Of a stretch of DNA of 64,000 nt, positions 27,386 to 37,725 are shown one piece after another. Location: the NCBI RefSeq assembly GCF_030758955.1, contig NZ_CP132360.1:2546316-2610315 (forward strand), given 5' to 3'. The first letter of the stretch is position 1; each line of letters begins with the position of its first letter. Position numbers and translations under genes: made by a program. The notes beneath the pieces were generated by a model that saw only the letters and a list, made by a program, of their open reading frames with translations, did no database searches and was not told the DNA's origin. The DNA comes from Agrococcus beijingensis (GTDB taxonomy: Bacteria; Actinomycetota; Actinomycetes; Actinomycetales; Microbacteriaceae).

Positions 27386-27724
27386 ATGACAGCACCGTCG
27401 GCGGCTCCCCAGCTGCGCCGCGGCGTGCTCGGGCCACTCGTGCTGGCGCTGCTCGAGCGGCGTGAGCGCTACGGGCTCGAGATCGTGCGCGAGCTGTCGG
27501 CGCTCGACCTCGTGGCCAGCGAGGGCACCGTCTACCCGCTGCTGACCCGGCTGCAGGAATCCGGCGCGATCGCCAGCGAGTGGGTCGTCTCCGACCTCGA
27601 TCGCCCTCGCCGCTACTACCGGCTGACCGCCGCGGGCCGCGACGAGCTCGCCGCCTTCCGCGGGGACTGGCCGGTGTTCGCGCGCGCCGTCGAGACGATC
27701 CTCGCCCCGCCGAACGAAGGATGA
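27386..27724 (+). CDS. PadR-family transcriptional regulator (second copy)
   Basis: The 112-residue winged-helix protein has LGPLVLALLERRERYGLEIVREL and the recognition segment ASEGTVYPLLTRLQESGAI followed by PRRYYRLTAAGRDEL, the PadR pattern. It is followed after four bases by a HAAS membrane protein, the usual co-directional partner, so the pair forms a small regulatory operon analogous to the pair at 7.7-8.7 kb. Confidence 0.9.
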   Translation: MTAPSAAPQLRRGVLGPLVLALLERRERYGLEIVRELSALDLVASEGTVYPLLTRLQESGAIASEWVVSDLDRPRRYYRLTAAGRDELAAFRGDWPVFARAVETILAPPNEG

Positions 27725-27728
27725 CGCC

Positions 27729-28211
27729 ATGACCGACGCGACGCTGCCCCTCGAGGCCGAGCTGTACCTGCGCGATCTCGAGCGCGAGGCGGCGGTGCTG
27801 CCGCCGCTCGAGCGCGAGCGGCTGCAGGCGCAGATCCGCGAGCACCTCGCGGACGCCCTCGACGAGGAGGCCGATGTCGCCTCGGTGCTGCGGCGGCTCG
27901 GCAGCGCACGCGAGCTCGTCGGCGCCGCCGCCCCCGCGGCAGCGCCGCCCACCGTCGGCGACGCTGCGCAGCTGGTGCCCGACGCGCGCGCCGTCGGGTC
28001 GTCGGCGGCCTCGGCGCACGCGCCGCTGCTGATCGCCGGCCTCGTCTGCACGCTGCTCGGCTGCCTCGCGCTCCTGTGGGGCGGGCTGATGCTCGCGCTG
28101 ACCGGCAACCCCCGGTCGATGCTCTTCCCGGCCGCGGCGGTCGTGCTGCTGGCGCCGGGCATCGCGATGCTGCTGCACGTGCGCCGATCGAGGCGCCGCG
28201 ATCGACGCTAG
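27729..28211 (+). CDS. HAAS-domain membrane protein (second copy)
   Basis: The 160-residue protein begins with a helical HAAS-like domain (EAELYLRDLEREAAVLPP, RERLQAQIREHLADALDEE, residues about 8-65), then an Ala/Pro linker and two transmembrane helices (about 98-120 and 129-150), ending in a basic RRSRRRDRR tail. It is co-transcribed with PadR and overlaps the convergent gene at 28208 by four bases. Confidence 0.75.
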   Translation: MTDATLPLEAELYLRDLEREAAVLPPLERERLQAQIREHLADALDEEADVASVLRRLGSARELVGAAAPAAAPPTVGDAAQLVPDARAVGSSAASAHAPLLIAGLVCTLLGCLALLWGGLMLALTGNPRSMLFPAAAVVLLAPGIAMLLHVRRSRRRDRR

Positions 28212-28822
28212 CGGGCGAGCACCTCGCCGGCACGGCCCGAGGCGCGCACCCACCCGCCCGACTCGGTGACCCGCACGGGCGCGTCGCCCAGGAACCGCAT
28301 GGCGACGAGCGCCGCCGCCTGGCCCGCGGTCAAGCCGCTCGGGTCGACGACCCGCGCCCACACCGCGCGCTCGGCGCGCCGCCGCACCGCCTCGCCGGGT
28401 GAGACCGGCAGCGCCGCCTCGACGTCGGAGGCCGCCTGCGTCGCCAGCTCGCGCACCACCGCGGGCTCGACGTCGCCCGCGAGCGCCCAGCCCGACCGCG
28501 GCGGCGAGACCGCGGCCCACGCGGGGCGACCCACGGCATCCGGGATCTCGATGTCGGCCCCCTGCTGCAGCGCGTCGCGCAGCGCGGCCAGCGCGACCAC
28601 GCCGTCGAAGCGGGCGGGCGCGCGCATGCGGGATGCGCGAGCGACGAGGATCGTCGGCCCGGTGTCGAGCAGACCCGCGGATGCGGTGAGGGGCGTCGTG
28701 AGGAGCGCCACGTCGCCGTCGGCCACCAGTCGCACCGTGCCGTCGCCGAAGACGGCGGCCCGGTCGAGCAGCAGGACGAGGTCGGCGCGCGAGCGGTCGT
28801 CGAGGGCGAGGATGGCGTGCAT
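28208..28822 (-). CDS. Hypothetical protein, 204 aa
   Basis: A soluble, Ala/Arg/Val-rich protein without a signal peptide, membrane helix or recognised motif. It is divergent from tesB; a TAGTCT box on its own strand (28837-28832) ends 9 bases before its ATG, matching the leaderless pattern of the genome. The protein keeps good codon bias and no stop over 204 codons, supporting a real gene. No function is proposed. Confidence 0.6.
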   Translation of the reverse strand: MHAILALDDRSRADLVLLLDRAAVFGDGTVRLVADGDVALLTTPLTASAGLLDTGPTILVARASRMRAPARFDGVVALAALRDALQQGADIEIPDAVGRPAWAAVSPPRSGWALAGDVEPAVVRELATQAASDVEAALPVSPGEAVRRRAERAVWARVVDPSGLTAGQAAALVAMRFLGDAPVRVTESGGWVRASGRAGEVLAR

Positions 28823-28894
28823 GCGCTCTCTAGACTAGGCCGAGCCCGAGGGGCGCCCAGAGCGCTCGCCTCGGCACCGGCTGAGAGGAACCGC

Positions 28895-29779
28895 ATGACC
28901 GACCGCATCCGCATGCTGCTCGACACCCTCGACCTCACCGACACGGGCGCCCGCACCAGCGAGGACATCTACACCGGCAACAGCCACCCCATGCCGTTCG
29001 GGCGGGTCTTCGGCGGGCAGGTGATGGCGCAGGCCGTGGTCGCGGGCCAGCGCACCGTCGCGGCCGACCGCAGCGTGCACTCGGTGCACGGCTACTTCGT
29101 GCGGCCCGGCGACGACCAGCTGCCGATCACCTTCTCGGTGGAGCGGATCCACGACGGGCGCTCGTTCTCGACGCGACGGGTGCAGGCCTACCAGAACGGT
29201 GTGCCGATCATGTCGATGATCTCGTCGTTCCAGGACCTCGACGACGGACCCAGCTCGCAGCATCCGATGCCGCAGGGGCTGCCGCGACCGGAGGAGCTGT
29301 CGAGCTCGGAGGACCTGCTGGCGCCCTACGCCGGCCACCCGCAGGCGCGCGCCGTCATCGCGCGCCCGTTCGACATCCGTCACGTCGAGGGGCCGGTCTA
29401 CCTGCCCGATCCCCAGCGGGCGCGGCACGGCAAGCAGCACGTCTGGATCAAGGCGAAGGATCGGCTGCCCGACGACGATGCGCTGCACCGCGCGGCACTC
29501 GCCTACCTCTCGGACTACGCGATCCTCGAGCCGATCGTGCGCATGCACGGCGCCGCCTGGACGACGCCGGGCCTCAAGGCGGCGAGCCTCGACCACGCCG
29601 TGTGGTGGCACCGCCCGGCGCGCGTCGACGAGTGGCTGCTGCTCGAGCTCGAGACCAGCTCGTCGGGCGGCGGCCGTGGTCTCAGCCACGGGCACGTCTA
29701 CACCGCCGACGGCACGCACGTCGCGACCGTCGCCCAGGAGGGCATGGTGCGGGTGCCGGCCGACGGCGGCGAAGCCTGA
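28895..29779 (+). CDS. tesB: Acyl-CoA thioesterase II
   Basis: The 294-residue double-hotdog enzyme hydrolyses acyl-CoA. Family marks are GRVFGGQVMAQAV near the N-terminus, VHSVHGYFVRPGD, FSTRRVQAYQNG in the first hotdog and SLDHAVWWHRP with YTADGTHVATVAQEGMVR in the second. An AGAGGAA site precedes the ATG. The stop overlaps the GNAT start (TGATG), coupling the two. Confidence 0.93.
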   Translation: MTDRIRMLLDTLDLTDTGARTSEDIYTGNSHPMPFGRVFGGQVMAQAVVAGQRTVAADRSVHSVHGYFVRPGDDQLPITFSVERIHDGRSFSTRRVQAYQNGVPIMSMISSFQDLDDGPSSQHPMPQGLPRPEELSSSEDLLAPYAGHPQARAVIARPFDIRHVEGPVYLPDPQRARHGKQHVWIKAKDRLPDDDALHRAALAYLSDYAILEPIVRMHGAAWTTPGLKAASLDHAVWWHRPARVDEWLLLELETSSSGGGRGLSHGHVYTADGTHVATVAQEGMVRVPADGGEA

Positions 29780-30354
29780 TGCCCGTGCAGCCGATCGCAC
29801 CCGCCGAGGCGATGCGCACCATGCGGGCAGCGCTGCCGCTGCGCACCGAGCGCCTGGTGCTGCGGCTGCTGCGGCCCGACGACCTCGAGGCCGTGCGCGC
29901 CTACCGCAACGCCCCCGGTCAGCGGCGCTGGACCTACAACGCCGACCAGACCGAGGCCGAGCTGATGGCGTGGACCGCCGGCGGCGCCCCGGTGTTCCTG
30001 CGCGACGGCGACGCCGTGCAGCTGGGCATCGAGCTCGACGGCGCGCTCGTCGGCGACCTGATGGTGCGCATCACCAGCCTGGGCAGCCGCCAGGCGGAGC
30101 TGGGCTGGACCGTCTCGCAGGCGGTGCAGGGCAAGGGCGTCGCGACCGAGGCGGCGCGGGCTGCCCTGGAGCTGGCCTTCGCGCTCGGCGCCCACCGCGT
30201 GATGGCGCACCTCGACGAGGAGAACGTGGGCTCGCGCAAGGTCGCCGAGCGCATCGGCATGGCGGTCGAGGGCCGGCACGTCGACGACGAGCTCAACCCC
30301 GCGACCGGCGAGTACGGCACCTCGCTGATCCTGGCGGTGCGGCGGCCCGCATAG
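29779..30354 (+). CDS. GNAT N-acetyltransferase, RimJ/RimL type
   Basis: The 191-residue protein is a GNAT fold: LRTERLVLRLLRPDDLEAV at the N-terminus, the acetyl-CoA pyrophosphate loop in VQGKGVATEAARA, and ENVGSRKVAERIGM. This spacing is typical of the RimJ/RimL subgroup, which acetylates protein N-termini or small molecules; the substrate is unknown. It is coupled to tesB and followed by a hairpin. Confidence 0.88.
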   Translation: MPVQPIAPAEAMRTMRAALPLRTERLVLRLLRPDDLEAVRAYRNAPGQRRWTYNADQTEAELMAWTAGGAPVFLRDGDAVQLGIELDGALVGDLMVRITSLGSRQAELGWTVSQAVQGKGVATEAARAALELAFALGAHRVMAHLDEENVGSRKVAERIGMAVEGRHVDDELNPATGEYGTSLILAVRRPA

Positions 30355-30359
30355 CGAAA

Positions 30360-30388
30360 CGGCGCCCCTCCCCGGAGGAGGAGGGCCG
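30360..30388. terminator. Hairpin terminator after tesB-GNAT
   Basis: CGGCGCCCCTCC (30360-30371) pairs with GGAGGAGGGCCG (30377-30388) at 10 of 12 positions around a 5-base loop, between the GNAT stop and the convergent mmsA stop. Confidence 0.6.
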
Positions 30389-30398
30389 TCGCACTCGG

Positions 30399-31928
30399 TC
30401 AGTCGTGCTGCGGGAAGCCCAGGTTCAGGCCGCCGTGGCTCGGGTCGAGCCAGCGGCTCGTGATGACCTTCTCGCGCGTGTAGAACTCGAACGCGTGCTT
30501 GCCGTAGGCCTTGCCCTGACCGAAGATCGAGCGCTTCCAGCCGCCGAACGAGTGGTAGCCGACCGGCACGGGGATCGGCACGTTGATGCCGACCATGCCC
30601 ACCTGCACCTCGTTCTGGAAGCGCCGCGCAGCGCCGCCGTCGTTCGTGAAGATGGCCGTGCCGTTGCCGTACGGGTTGCTGTTGATGAGCTCGAGGCCCT
30701 CCTCGTACGAGGCGACGCGCACGACCGACAGCACCGGTCCGAAGATCTCCTCCTTGTACGCGGCGGAGTCGGTGGGCACGTTGTCGATGAGCGTCGGCTT
30801 CAGCCAGAACCCGTTCGGGTCGCCGTCGACCTCGGGATCGCGCCCGTCGACCACCACGTCGGCGCCGTCGTCGCTCGCGGTCTGGATGTAGCCGGCGACC
30901 TTGTCGCGGTGGGCGCCGGTGATGAGCGGGCCCATGTCGTTGTCGCGCGTGCCGTCGCCGGTGCGGATCGCCGCCATCTTCTCCTTGATCTTGGCGGTCA
31001 GCTCGTCGGCGATCGAGTCGACGGCGACGACGACCGAGATCGCCATGCAGCGCTCCCCCGCCGAGCCGAAGCCCGCGTTCACTGCCGCGTCGGCTGTGAC
31101 GTCGAGGTCGGCGTCGGGCAGCACCAGCATGTGGTTCTTGGCGCCGCCGAGGGCCTGCACGCGCTTGCCGTGCTTGGAGCCGGTCTCGTAGACGTACTCG
31201 GCGATCGGCGTCGAGCCGACGAACGAGATGGCCTGCACGTCCGGGTGGGTCAGCAGCGTGTCGACCGCCTCCTTGTCGCCGTGCACGACGGTGAGCACGC
31301 CGTCAGGCAGACCGGCCTCCTGGAAGAGCTCGGCGATGAACACCGCCGCCGACGGGTCCTTCTCGCTCGGCTTGATGACGACCGCGTTGCCGGCGGCGAG
31401 CGCGACGGGCGCGAACCACAGCGGGATCATCGCCGGGAAGTTGAACGGGCTGATGATGCCGACCACGCCGAGCGGCTGGCGCAGCGAGTAGACGTCGACG
31501 CCGGTCGAGGCGTTCTCGGAGTACTCGCCCTTGGTGAGCAGCGGGAACGCGGTGGCGAGCTCGGCGACCTCGATGCCGCGGGCGATCTCGCCCAGCGCGT
31601 CGGAGTGCACCTTGCCGTGCTCGCGCGTGACGATGGCGGCCAGCTCGTCCTTGCGCTGCACGATCAGCTCGCGGAAGCGGAACATGATCGACTGGCGCTT
31701 CGCGATCGACAGGTCGCGCCATGCCGGGAAGGCGGCCTTCGCGGTCGCGATGGCCTCGTTGACCTCGTCGGCGCTCGCGAGGCCGACCTCGGAGACGACG
31801 CGGCCCAGGGCCGGGTTGTAGACGGGCGCGGTGCGGCCGTGGCCCTCACGGCGCTGGCCGGCGACCCAGTGCGGGATGCGGGTCGGTGCTTCGGTCTGCT
31901 CGGTGGTCTCGACGACGGTGTCGGTCAT
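30399..31928 (-). CDS. mmsA: CoA-acylating methylmalonate-semialdehyde dehydrogenase
   Basis: The 509-residue aldehyde dehydrogenase has the NAD-binding segment SPFNFPAMIPLWFAPVALA, GSTPIAEYVY and the catalytic Cys in SAGERCMAIS, the MmsA arrangement. It converts methylmalonate or malonate semialdehyde to propionyl- or acetyl-CoA in valine, thymine or inositol breakdown. None of these pathway partners lies beside it, so the physiological substrate is open. Confidence 0.93.
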   Translation of the reverse strand: MTDTVVETTEQTEAPTRIPHWVAGQRREGHGRTAPVYNPALGRVVSEVGLASADEVNEAIATAKAAFPAWRDLSIAKRQSIMFRFRELIVQRKDELAAIVTREHGKVHSDALGEIARGIEVAELATAFPLLTKGEYSENASTGVDVYSLRQPLGVVGIISPFNFPAMIPLWFAPVALAAGNAVVIKPSEKDPSAAVFIAELFQEAGLPDGVLTVVHGDKEAVDTLLTHPDVQAISFVGSTPIAEYVYETGSKHGKRVQALGGAKNHMLVLPDADLDVTADAAVNAGFGSAGERCMAISVVVAVDSIADELTAKIKEKMAAIRTGDGTRDNDMGPLITGAHRDKVAGYIQTASDDGADVVVDGRDPEVDGDPNGFWLKPTLIDNVPTDSAAYKEEIFGPVLSVVRVASYEEGLELINSNPYGNGTAIFTNDGGAARRFQNEVQVGMVGINVPIPVPVGYHSFGGWKRSIFGQGKAYGKHAFEFYTREKVITSRWLDPSHGGLNLGFPQHD

Positions 31929-32039
31929 GGTGGAGCTCCTCAGGGGCTGTGCGACGGTGCCCGCCCAGTCTACCGACCCTGTTGTCAGATGTCGCTACCG
32001 CGCGTCGCCGCACCCTTCGTGCTCGCGCCGGTGCAGCGC

Positions 32040-32494
32040 TCAGCTGCGGCGGAACGCGATCGGCGCCTCGAGGTACGGCTCCCAGGCCGCGCGCTCCGCG
32101 TCGGTGAGCCGACGCGGTCGGCCCGTCGACGCATCCAGCATCACCACGGTCGTCGATGCCCGCGCGTACACCTCGGTGCGGTCGGGCGAGAGCACCTCGT
32201 AGCAGACGACCATGCTGGCGCCGCCCATCTGACCGATCCAGGTGTCGACCACGATCGGCTCCCGGTGGTGCGGGATCTGGCCGAGGTACTCGGCCTCCTG
32301 CCGGGCGATCACCGTGATGCTCGTGGCGCCGGCCCCGGCTTCGAGGATGGCGGTGGAGGGCGAGCCCTCGGGCCCGCCCGCCCAGAACGCCGAGATGCGG
32401 GCCTCCTCGAGCAGCGTCAGCAACGAGGCGTTGTTGACGTGCCCGTAGGCGTCGAGATCCGACCAGCGGACCCGGACCGGCACCGCGAGGCGCA

Positions 32495-32495
<1 letters not shown>
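32040..32495 (-). CDS. 4-hydroxybenzoyl-CoA-thioesterase-like hotdog protein
   Basis: The 151-residue single hotdog has the signature VRWSDLDAYGHVNNASLLTLLEEAR, in which the Asp of SDLDAYGHVNN is the usual catalytic residue. It is expected to hydrolyse an acyl-CoA. Its start overlaps the ettA stop (TGATG), so it is translated behind ettA. Confidence 0.9.
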
Positions 32496-34177
<1,682 letters not shown>

Positions 34178-34181
34178 GCCC

Positions 34182-34637
34182 TCAGTCTAGGGCGATCACG
34201 TCGCCGACCAGACATCGCCCCCCGCCGAGCGCGGCGACGCGCAGCGCGAGCGGCTCGCCGTCGCCCACCTGGCCGATGAGGCAGCTCTCCCCCAGCAGCA
34301 CCGCGATCTCGACGAACGTCACGGGCTGGTCGAGCGAATCGCGCTCGTGGGTGCGCTCGATCGCCGAGCGCTCGAAGCCCGCGGCCTCGACCGCGGCGAC
34401 CAGCGCATCGGGCTGCGCGGGCGACTGCCCCTCGAGCGCGGCGCGGAACGCGTCGAGCTGCGGGTCGGTGGCGGCATCGGTGGCGGGCGCCGTGACCCCG
34501 GGGTCGGTCGGGACCGACCCCGGGGCTGCACTGCCGGACGTCGCCTCGGTCGAGGGCGTGGTGGGCTGCGGCTCGGCGGGCGTGCAGCCCGCGAGCGCGA
34601 GCGCTGCCACGAGCGCGACTGCGGCAAGCTGGCGCAC
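34182..34637 (-). CDS. Lipoprotein, DUF6993-like
   Basis: The 151-residue protein has a lipoprotein signal peptide with the lipobox LALAGC (Cys near residue 18), a Thr/Pro/Ser-rich linker and a compact C-terminal domain with a Cys pair (SCLIGQ...GRCLVGD) likely to form a disulfide. This C-terminal pattern resembles the actinobacterial DUF6993 family. The start is GTG at 34637, preceded by AAGGAGGGCGC. Function unknown. Confidence 0.75.
   Translation of the reverse strand: MRQLAAVALVAALALAGCTPAEPQPTTPSTEATSGSAAPGSVPTDPGVTAPATDAATDPQLDAFRAALEGQSPAQPDALVAAVEAAGFERSAIERTHERDSLDQPVTFVEIAVLLGESCLIGQVGDGEPLALRVAALGGGRCLVGDVIALD
34184..34189 (-). promoter_or_regulatory. -10 box of ettA, leaderless
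   Basis: TAGACT on the minus strand ends 6 bases before the ettA ATG, implying a leaderless transcript. Confidence 0.5.
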
Positions 34638-34699
34638 GCGCCCTCCTTCGGTGCCGGATGAGTCGCTCCAGCCTATGGCTGGCGCGGCGTCGTCCAGGC

Positions 34700-35176
34700 T
34701 CAGAAGACGGGCTCGTCGTCGGGCCGCGGCGCGCCCCAGTCGGACTGCCCGGCGAGCTGCAGCTCACGCTGCGGCTCGCCGCTGGGCAGCGCGTGCTCCG
34801 CCTCGCCGGCATGCTCGAGGGCCGGGTCGACCGCGCGACGCTCCCGACGCGACGGCCCGACGCGCAGCGAGTGGCCGATGTGCTCGGCACGGATCCGCAC
34901 GCTCGTGCCGCGCTTGTCGCCCGACTCCCACTGGTCGACCTTCAGCTTGCCCAGCACCATGACGACATCGCCCTTGCGGAGCGACTCGACGACGTTCGGC
35001 GCGATCTTGCCCCACGCCTCGATGGAGTACCAGTTGGTGTGGCCGTTGACCCACTGGTCGCCCTCCTTGCGGCGGGCGGTGCAGCCGAGCCGGAACTCGG
35101 CCACCTGGTCTCCGTTGACGGACTTCAGCGCCGGGTCGCCTCCGAGGGACCCGACGACGGTGATTGCATCGTTCAT
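34700..35176 (-). CDS. ssb: Single-stranded DNA-binding protein
   Basis: The 158-residue protein has an N-terminal OB-fold (ITVVGSLGGDPALKSV, WYSIEAWGKIAPNV, GDVVMVLGKLKVDQW) and an acidic C-terminus ending DDEPVF. The usual tail for partner binding is DDDIPF; here it is shortened and changed. The genome probably also has a canonical ssb next to rpsF, so this could be a second, specialised SSB (inference). The ATG at 35176 is used. Confidence 0.85.
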   Translation of the reverse strand: MNDAITVVGSLGGDPALKSVNGDQVAEFRLGCTARRKEGDQWVNGHTNWYSIEAWGKIAPNVVESLRKGDVVMVLGKLKVDQWESGDKRGTSVRIRAEHIGHSLRVGPSRRERRAVDPALEHAGEAEHALPSGEPQRELQLAGQSDWGAPRPDDEPVF

Positions 35177-35258
35177 GGGGCCGAGCATGCGTCGCCGCGC
35201 GCCCGCCGTGTGCGGGCAGGCGGCCGGCCTGTGGAGAACCCGCTGCGCGGGCGGGCGC

Positions 35259-35783
35259 TCAGACGCGCAGGTAGTCGGCGAAGCCAGCCCGGATCTTGTT
35301 GACCTTCGGCGCTGCCACGGCGAGGCAGTAGCCCTGCGTGGGGTTCTTCGCGAAGAAGTCCTGGTGGTACTCCTCGGCGTCGTAGAAGGCGCCCAGCGGC
35401 TCGAGCGTCGTCACGATCTCGCCCGGCCACCATTCGCCCGCGCGCTCGATCGCGGCCTCGAACAGCTCGCGCTCCGCCTCGTCGCGGTAGAACATCGCCG
35501 AGCGGTACTGCGTGCCGACGTCGTTGCCCTGGCGGTTCAGCTGGCGCGGGTCGTGCATCGTGAAGAACATGTCGAGCACGACCTGCGTCGGCAGGCGCGC
35601 CTCGTCGTAGACGACCTTCACGGCCTCGGCGTGCCCGGTGCGGCCGGTGCACACGGCCTCGTAGCTGGGGTGGGCCGGCTCACCGCCGGTGTAGCCGGAG
35701 ACGACGTCGTCGACGCCGTCGACGACGCGGTACGCGGCGTCCAGGCACCAGAAGCAACCACCGGCGAGCACGATCTCCTGCAT
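35259..35783 (-). CDS. msrA: Peptide methionine-S-sulfoxide reductase
   Basis: The 174-residue enzyme has the catalytic motif GGCFWC (nucleophile Cys10) near the N-terminus, GYTGG, and GTQYRSAMFY. It repairs Met-S-sulfoxide in proteins. A TAGGCT -10 box on the minus strand (35795-35790) lies 6 bases before the ATG, the leaderless pattern. Confidence 0.95.
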   Translation of the reverse strand: MQEIVLAGGCFWCLDAAYRVVDGVDDVVSGYTGGEPAHPSYEAVCTGRTGHAEAVKVVYDEARLPTQVVLDMFFTMHDPRQLNRQGNDVGTQYRSAMFYRDEAERELFEAAIERAGEWWPGEIVTTLEPLGAFYDAEEYHQDFFAKNPTQGYCLAVAAPKVNKIRAGFADYLRV

Positions 35784-35852
35784 GCTCCGAGCCTAGCCCT
35801 CCCGCCTGTGTGGGCGGCCTGACGTAGCGTCTGCGGCATCGAGAGGAGCGTC

Positions 35853-36104
35853 ATGGCCATCATGTCGACTGCACAGCGTCGCACCGCCCCGCAGGCGGCG
35901 CACGTCGCCACCCGGCGCGTGCGCGACGACCTCTGGCGCGTGGTCAGCGCATCCGGTCTCGCCCTCGGCTACATCGCGAGGGTCGACGGCCCCGCCGGTT
36001 CGCGCTTCGAGGCGCGCAGGCTGCTGCCGGGCGGCACCGCGATGCTGCCGATCGGCTCGGGCTGGGCGCTCGACGACGCCCTCGCATGCTTCACCGGGCC
36101 GTGA
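35853..36104 (+). CDS. Hypothetical protein, 83 aa
   Basis: A small basic protein (ATRRVRDDLWRVVSASGLALGYI...RFEARRLLPGG) with no membrane segment. GAGAGGAG lies four bases before the ATG, supporting the start; a second ATG three codons later is possible. The pattern W-R-V-V-x-x-x-G-x-x-x-G-Y-I suggests a small beta domain. No function is known to me. Confidence 0.65.
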   Translation: MAIMSTAQRRTAPQAAHVATRRVRDDLWRVVSASGLALGYIARVDGPAGSRFEARRLLPGGTAMLPIGSGWALDDALACFTGP

Positions 36105-36161
36105 CCGGCCGCCGGCGCAGGCAGCGGAGCGCCGGTGCAGCGGGCCTGCCGTCGAGGCGAG

Positions 36162-36836
36162 TCACTCGCCGTGGAGCAGGTGCTTGCCCTCCCGGTGGTT
36201 CTGACGCATCCGCAGCGCCACGAGGATCACGATCGCCAGCACGACGCCGCCGATCACGACCCACTGCAGCCAGTCCATGTACGGCTCGATCGCGTGGTAG
36301 TTCCGGCCCAGCGTCACGCCGATCATGATGAAGATCGTGTTCCAGATGGCCGAGCCGACGAGCGTCAGGCCCAGGAACAGCAGCACCGGCATGCGCTCGA
36401 TGCCTGCCGGGATCGAGATGAGGCTGCGGAAGATCGGCAGGAACCTTCCGAACAGCACCGTCTTCCACCCGTGCTTCGCGAACCAGGCGGTCGTCTTGTC
36501 GATGTCGCTGGCGCGCACCAGCGGCATCTTCCGCGCGATCGCGGCCAGCCGCTCGTGACCGAGCCAGCGCCCGAGCAGGTAGAGCACGAGGGCACCGACG
36601 ACCGAGCCGAGCGTCGTCCAGATGATCGCCTCGGCGATCGTGAACCCGCCCTGCGCAGCGGTGAAGCCGGCGAGCGGCAGGATCACCTCGCTGGGGATCG
36701 GGGGGAAGAGGTTCTCGGCCGCGATCGCGAGGGCGGCGCCGGGAGCGCCGATCGCCTCCATCAGGCCGACGGCCCAGCCGGCGACGCCGGTGAGGTCGCC
36801 GGAGTCGGCGGCGGTCTGAGTGAGAGAAGCGAGCAC
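36162..36836 (-). CDS. DedA-family membrane protein
   Basis: The 224-residue protein has the DedA signatures AENLFPPIPSEVILPLAGF, LGRWLGHERL and FGRFLPIFRSLISIPAGIERM, with about five helices. DedA proteins act as lipid scramblases or transporters (undecaprenyl phosphate or phospholipid recycling). The start is a GTG at 36836. It is monocistronic. Confidence 0.92.
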   Translation of the reverse strand: MLASLTQTAADSGDLTGVAGWAVGLMEAIGAPGAALAIAAENLFPPIPSEVILPLAGFTAAQGGFTIAEAIIWTTLGSVVGALVLYLLGRWLGHERLAAIARKMPLVRASDIDKTTAWFAKHGWKTVLFGRFLPIFRSLISIPAGIERMPVLLFLGLTLVGSAIWNTIFIMIGVTLGRNYHAIEPYMDWLQWVVIGGVVLAIVILVALRMRQNHREGKHLLHGE

Positions 36837-36845
36837 CCAGACAGC

Positions 36846-37295
36846 CTACGGTCGTCGCCCTGACAGGCTCGGCAAGTAGGCCTCATGCCACGACACCCCT
36901 CGGCGCTCGATCGTCACGATCGCATGGCAATTCCGACAGCGCACTTCGCATTTCGCCATCTCCGCCTGGATCATGGCCAACGAACGCCCTCTTCGCACCA
37001 TGCTTCCGACGCTGGCGACCTTCACGCCGCGCACATGGTCGAACTCCAGCACTCGGATGTCCTTGCAGCCACAGTCCACACAGCCGTTGGAGAACTGGAT
37101 CATGATCGCGTCGAGCGCCTGCTTGCGCCGAGCTTTCCTGATACGCCGTACGTTCGCCTTGTGCCGAACCGCGTTGTCCCGGTAGTGAGCCTTCTGGCAC
37201 GCACGACAGTACGAATGCCGGCCGTCCTTGTTGCGCGGGCCTCGGTTGAACTCGCCGACAGGCTTCTCGGTCTGGCACCGCGAGCAGCGTTTCAT
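36846..37295 (-). CDS. HNH-type zinc-finger endonuclease-like protein
   Basis: The 149-residue protein starts MKRCSRCQTEKPVGEF and has four CxxC-type pairs (CSRC, CRAC, CVDC, CRNC) with a basic middle (RRIRKARRKQA). The HNH core reads VLEFDHVRG...CEVRCRNCHAIVT, as in phage and mobile-element HNH proteins. Codon use is less GC-biased than the neighbours, and it sits beside tRNA-Arg, both hinting at transfer. A homing or restriction role is possible but not shown. Confidence 0.75.
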   Translation of the reverse strand: MKRCSRCQTEKPVGEFNRGPRNKDGRHSYCRACQKAHYRDNAVRHKANVRRIRKARRKQALDAIMIQFSNGCVDCGCKDIRVLEFDHVRGVKVASVGSMVRRGRSLAMIQAEMAKCEVRCRNCHAIVTIERRGVSWHEAYLPSLSGRRP

Positions 37296-37336
37296 GGGCG
37301 AAGGCTAGAGTGCAGCACTGACAGATCGTGCGGACG

Positions 37337-37409
37337 CGCCCCCGGCGGGAGTCGAACCCGCGACAAAAGGATTAGAAGGCCTCTGCTCTATCCGCTGAGC
37401 TACGGGGGC
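37337..37409 (-). tRNA. tRNA-Arg (anticodon TCT)
   Basis: On the minus strand the acceptor stem GCCCCCG pairs with CGGGGGC. The D arm contains GCTCAGCGGATAGAGC, the anticodon loop is TTCTAAT (anticodon TCT, reading AGA) and the T arm has GCGGGTTCGACTCCCGC. CCA is not encoded. Confidence 0.94.
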
Positions 37410-37725
37410 CCACCCAATCTACCGGCTGGCGCTCGCGCAGCTCGGCGTCGGGCGATCGCTCAGCCTGCTTGCGTCGGGGCTCGGCGATCGGCGCTCGGTC
37501 GCGTTCGCGAAGTACCACGACGTTGGCTACGCACCCGGGCCCGACTCGTGGGCGGACGCAGCGGGCGGGGGCTGCTGCGCGTCATCACGCCGGGGACGGC
37601 GATGGCCTGGTCGGCGTTCCCGCACGACGTCGCGCTTCCGCTGGTGATCAGGCGCCCGCAGCTCGGTCACGGAGCCGGTGATCGCCTTGACGAGCCCGGA
37701 CCGACCGCCGTGGCAGGCTGGTGCC
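37410..37725. other. Intergenic stretch between tRNA-Arg and HAD gene
   Basis: These 316 bases hold no convincing complete gene. One plus-strand frame reads coding-like sequence for about 50 codons (LALAQLGVGRSLSLLASGLG, then SVAFAKYHDVGYAPGPDSW) without a start or recognised family, so it may be a gene remnant. No repeat or tRNA-derived attachment sequence was seen. Confidence 0.4.

Noticed and set aside
37410..37725. A small gene between tRNA-Arg and the HAD phosphatase
   Set aside because: About 50 codons look coding-like, but there is no start codon, ribosome site or recognised family; listed only as intergenic with a possible remnant.
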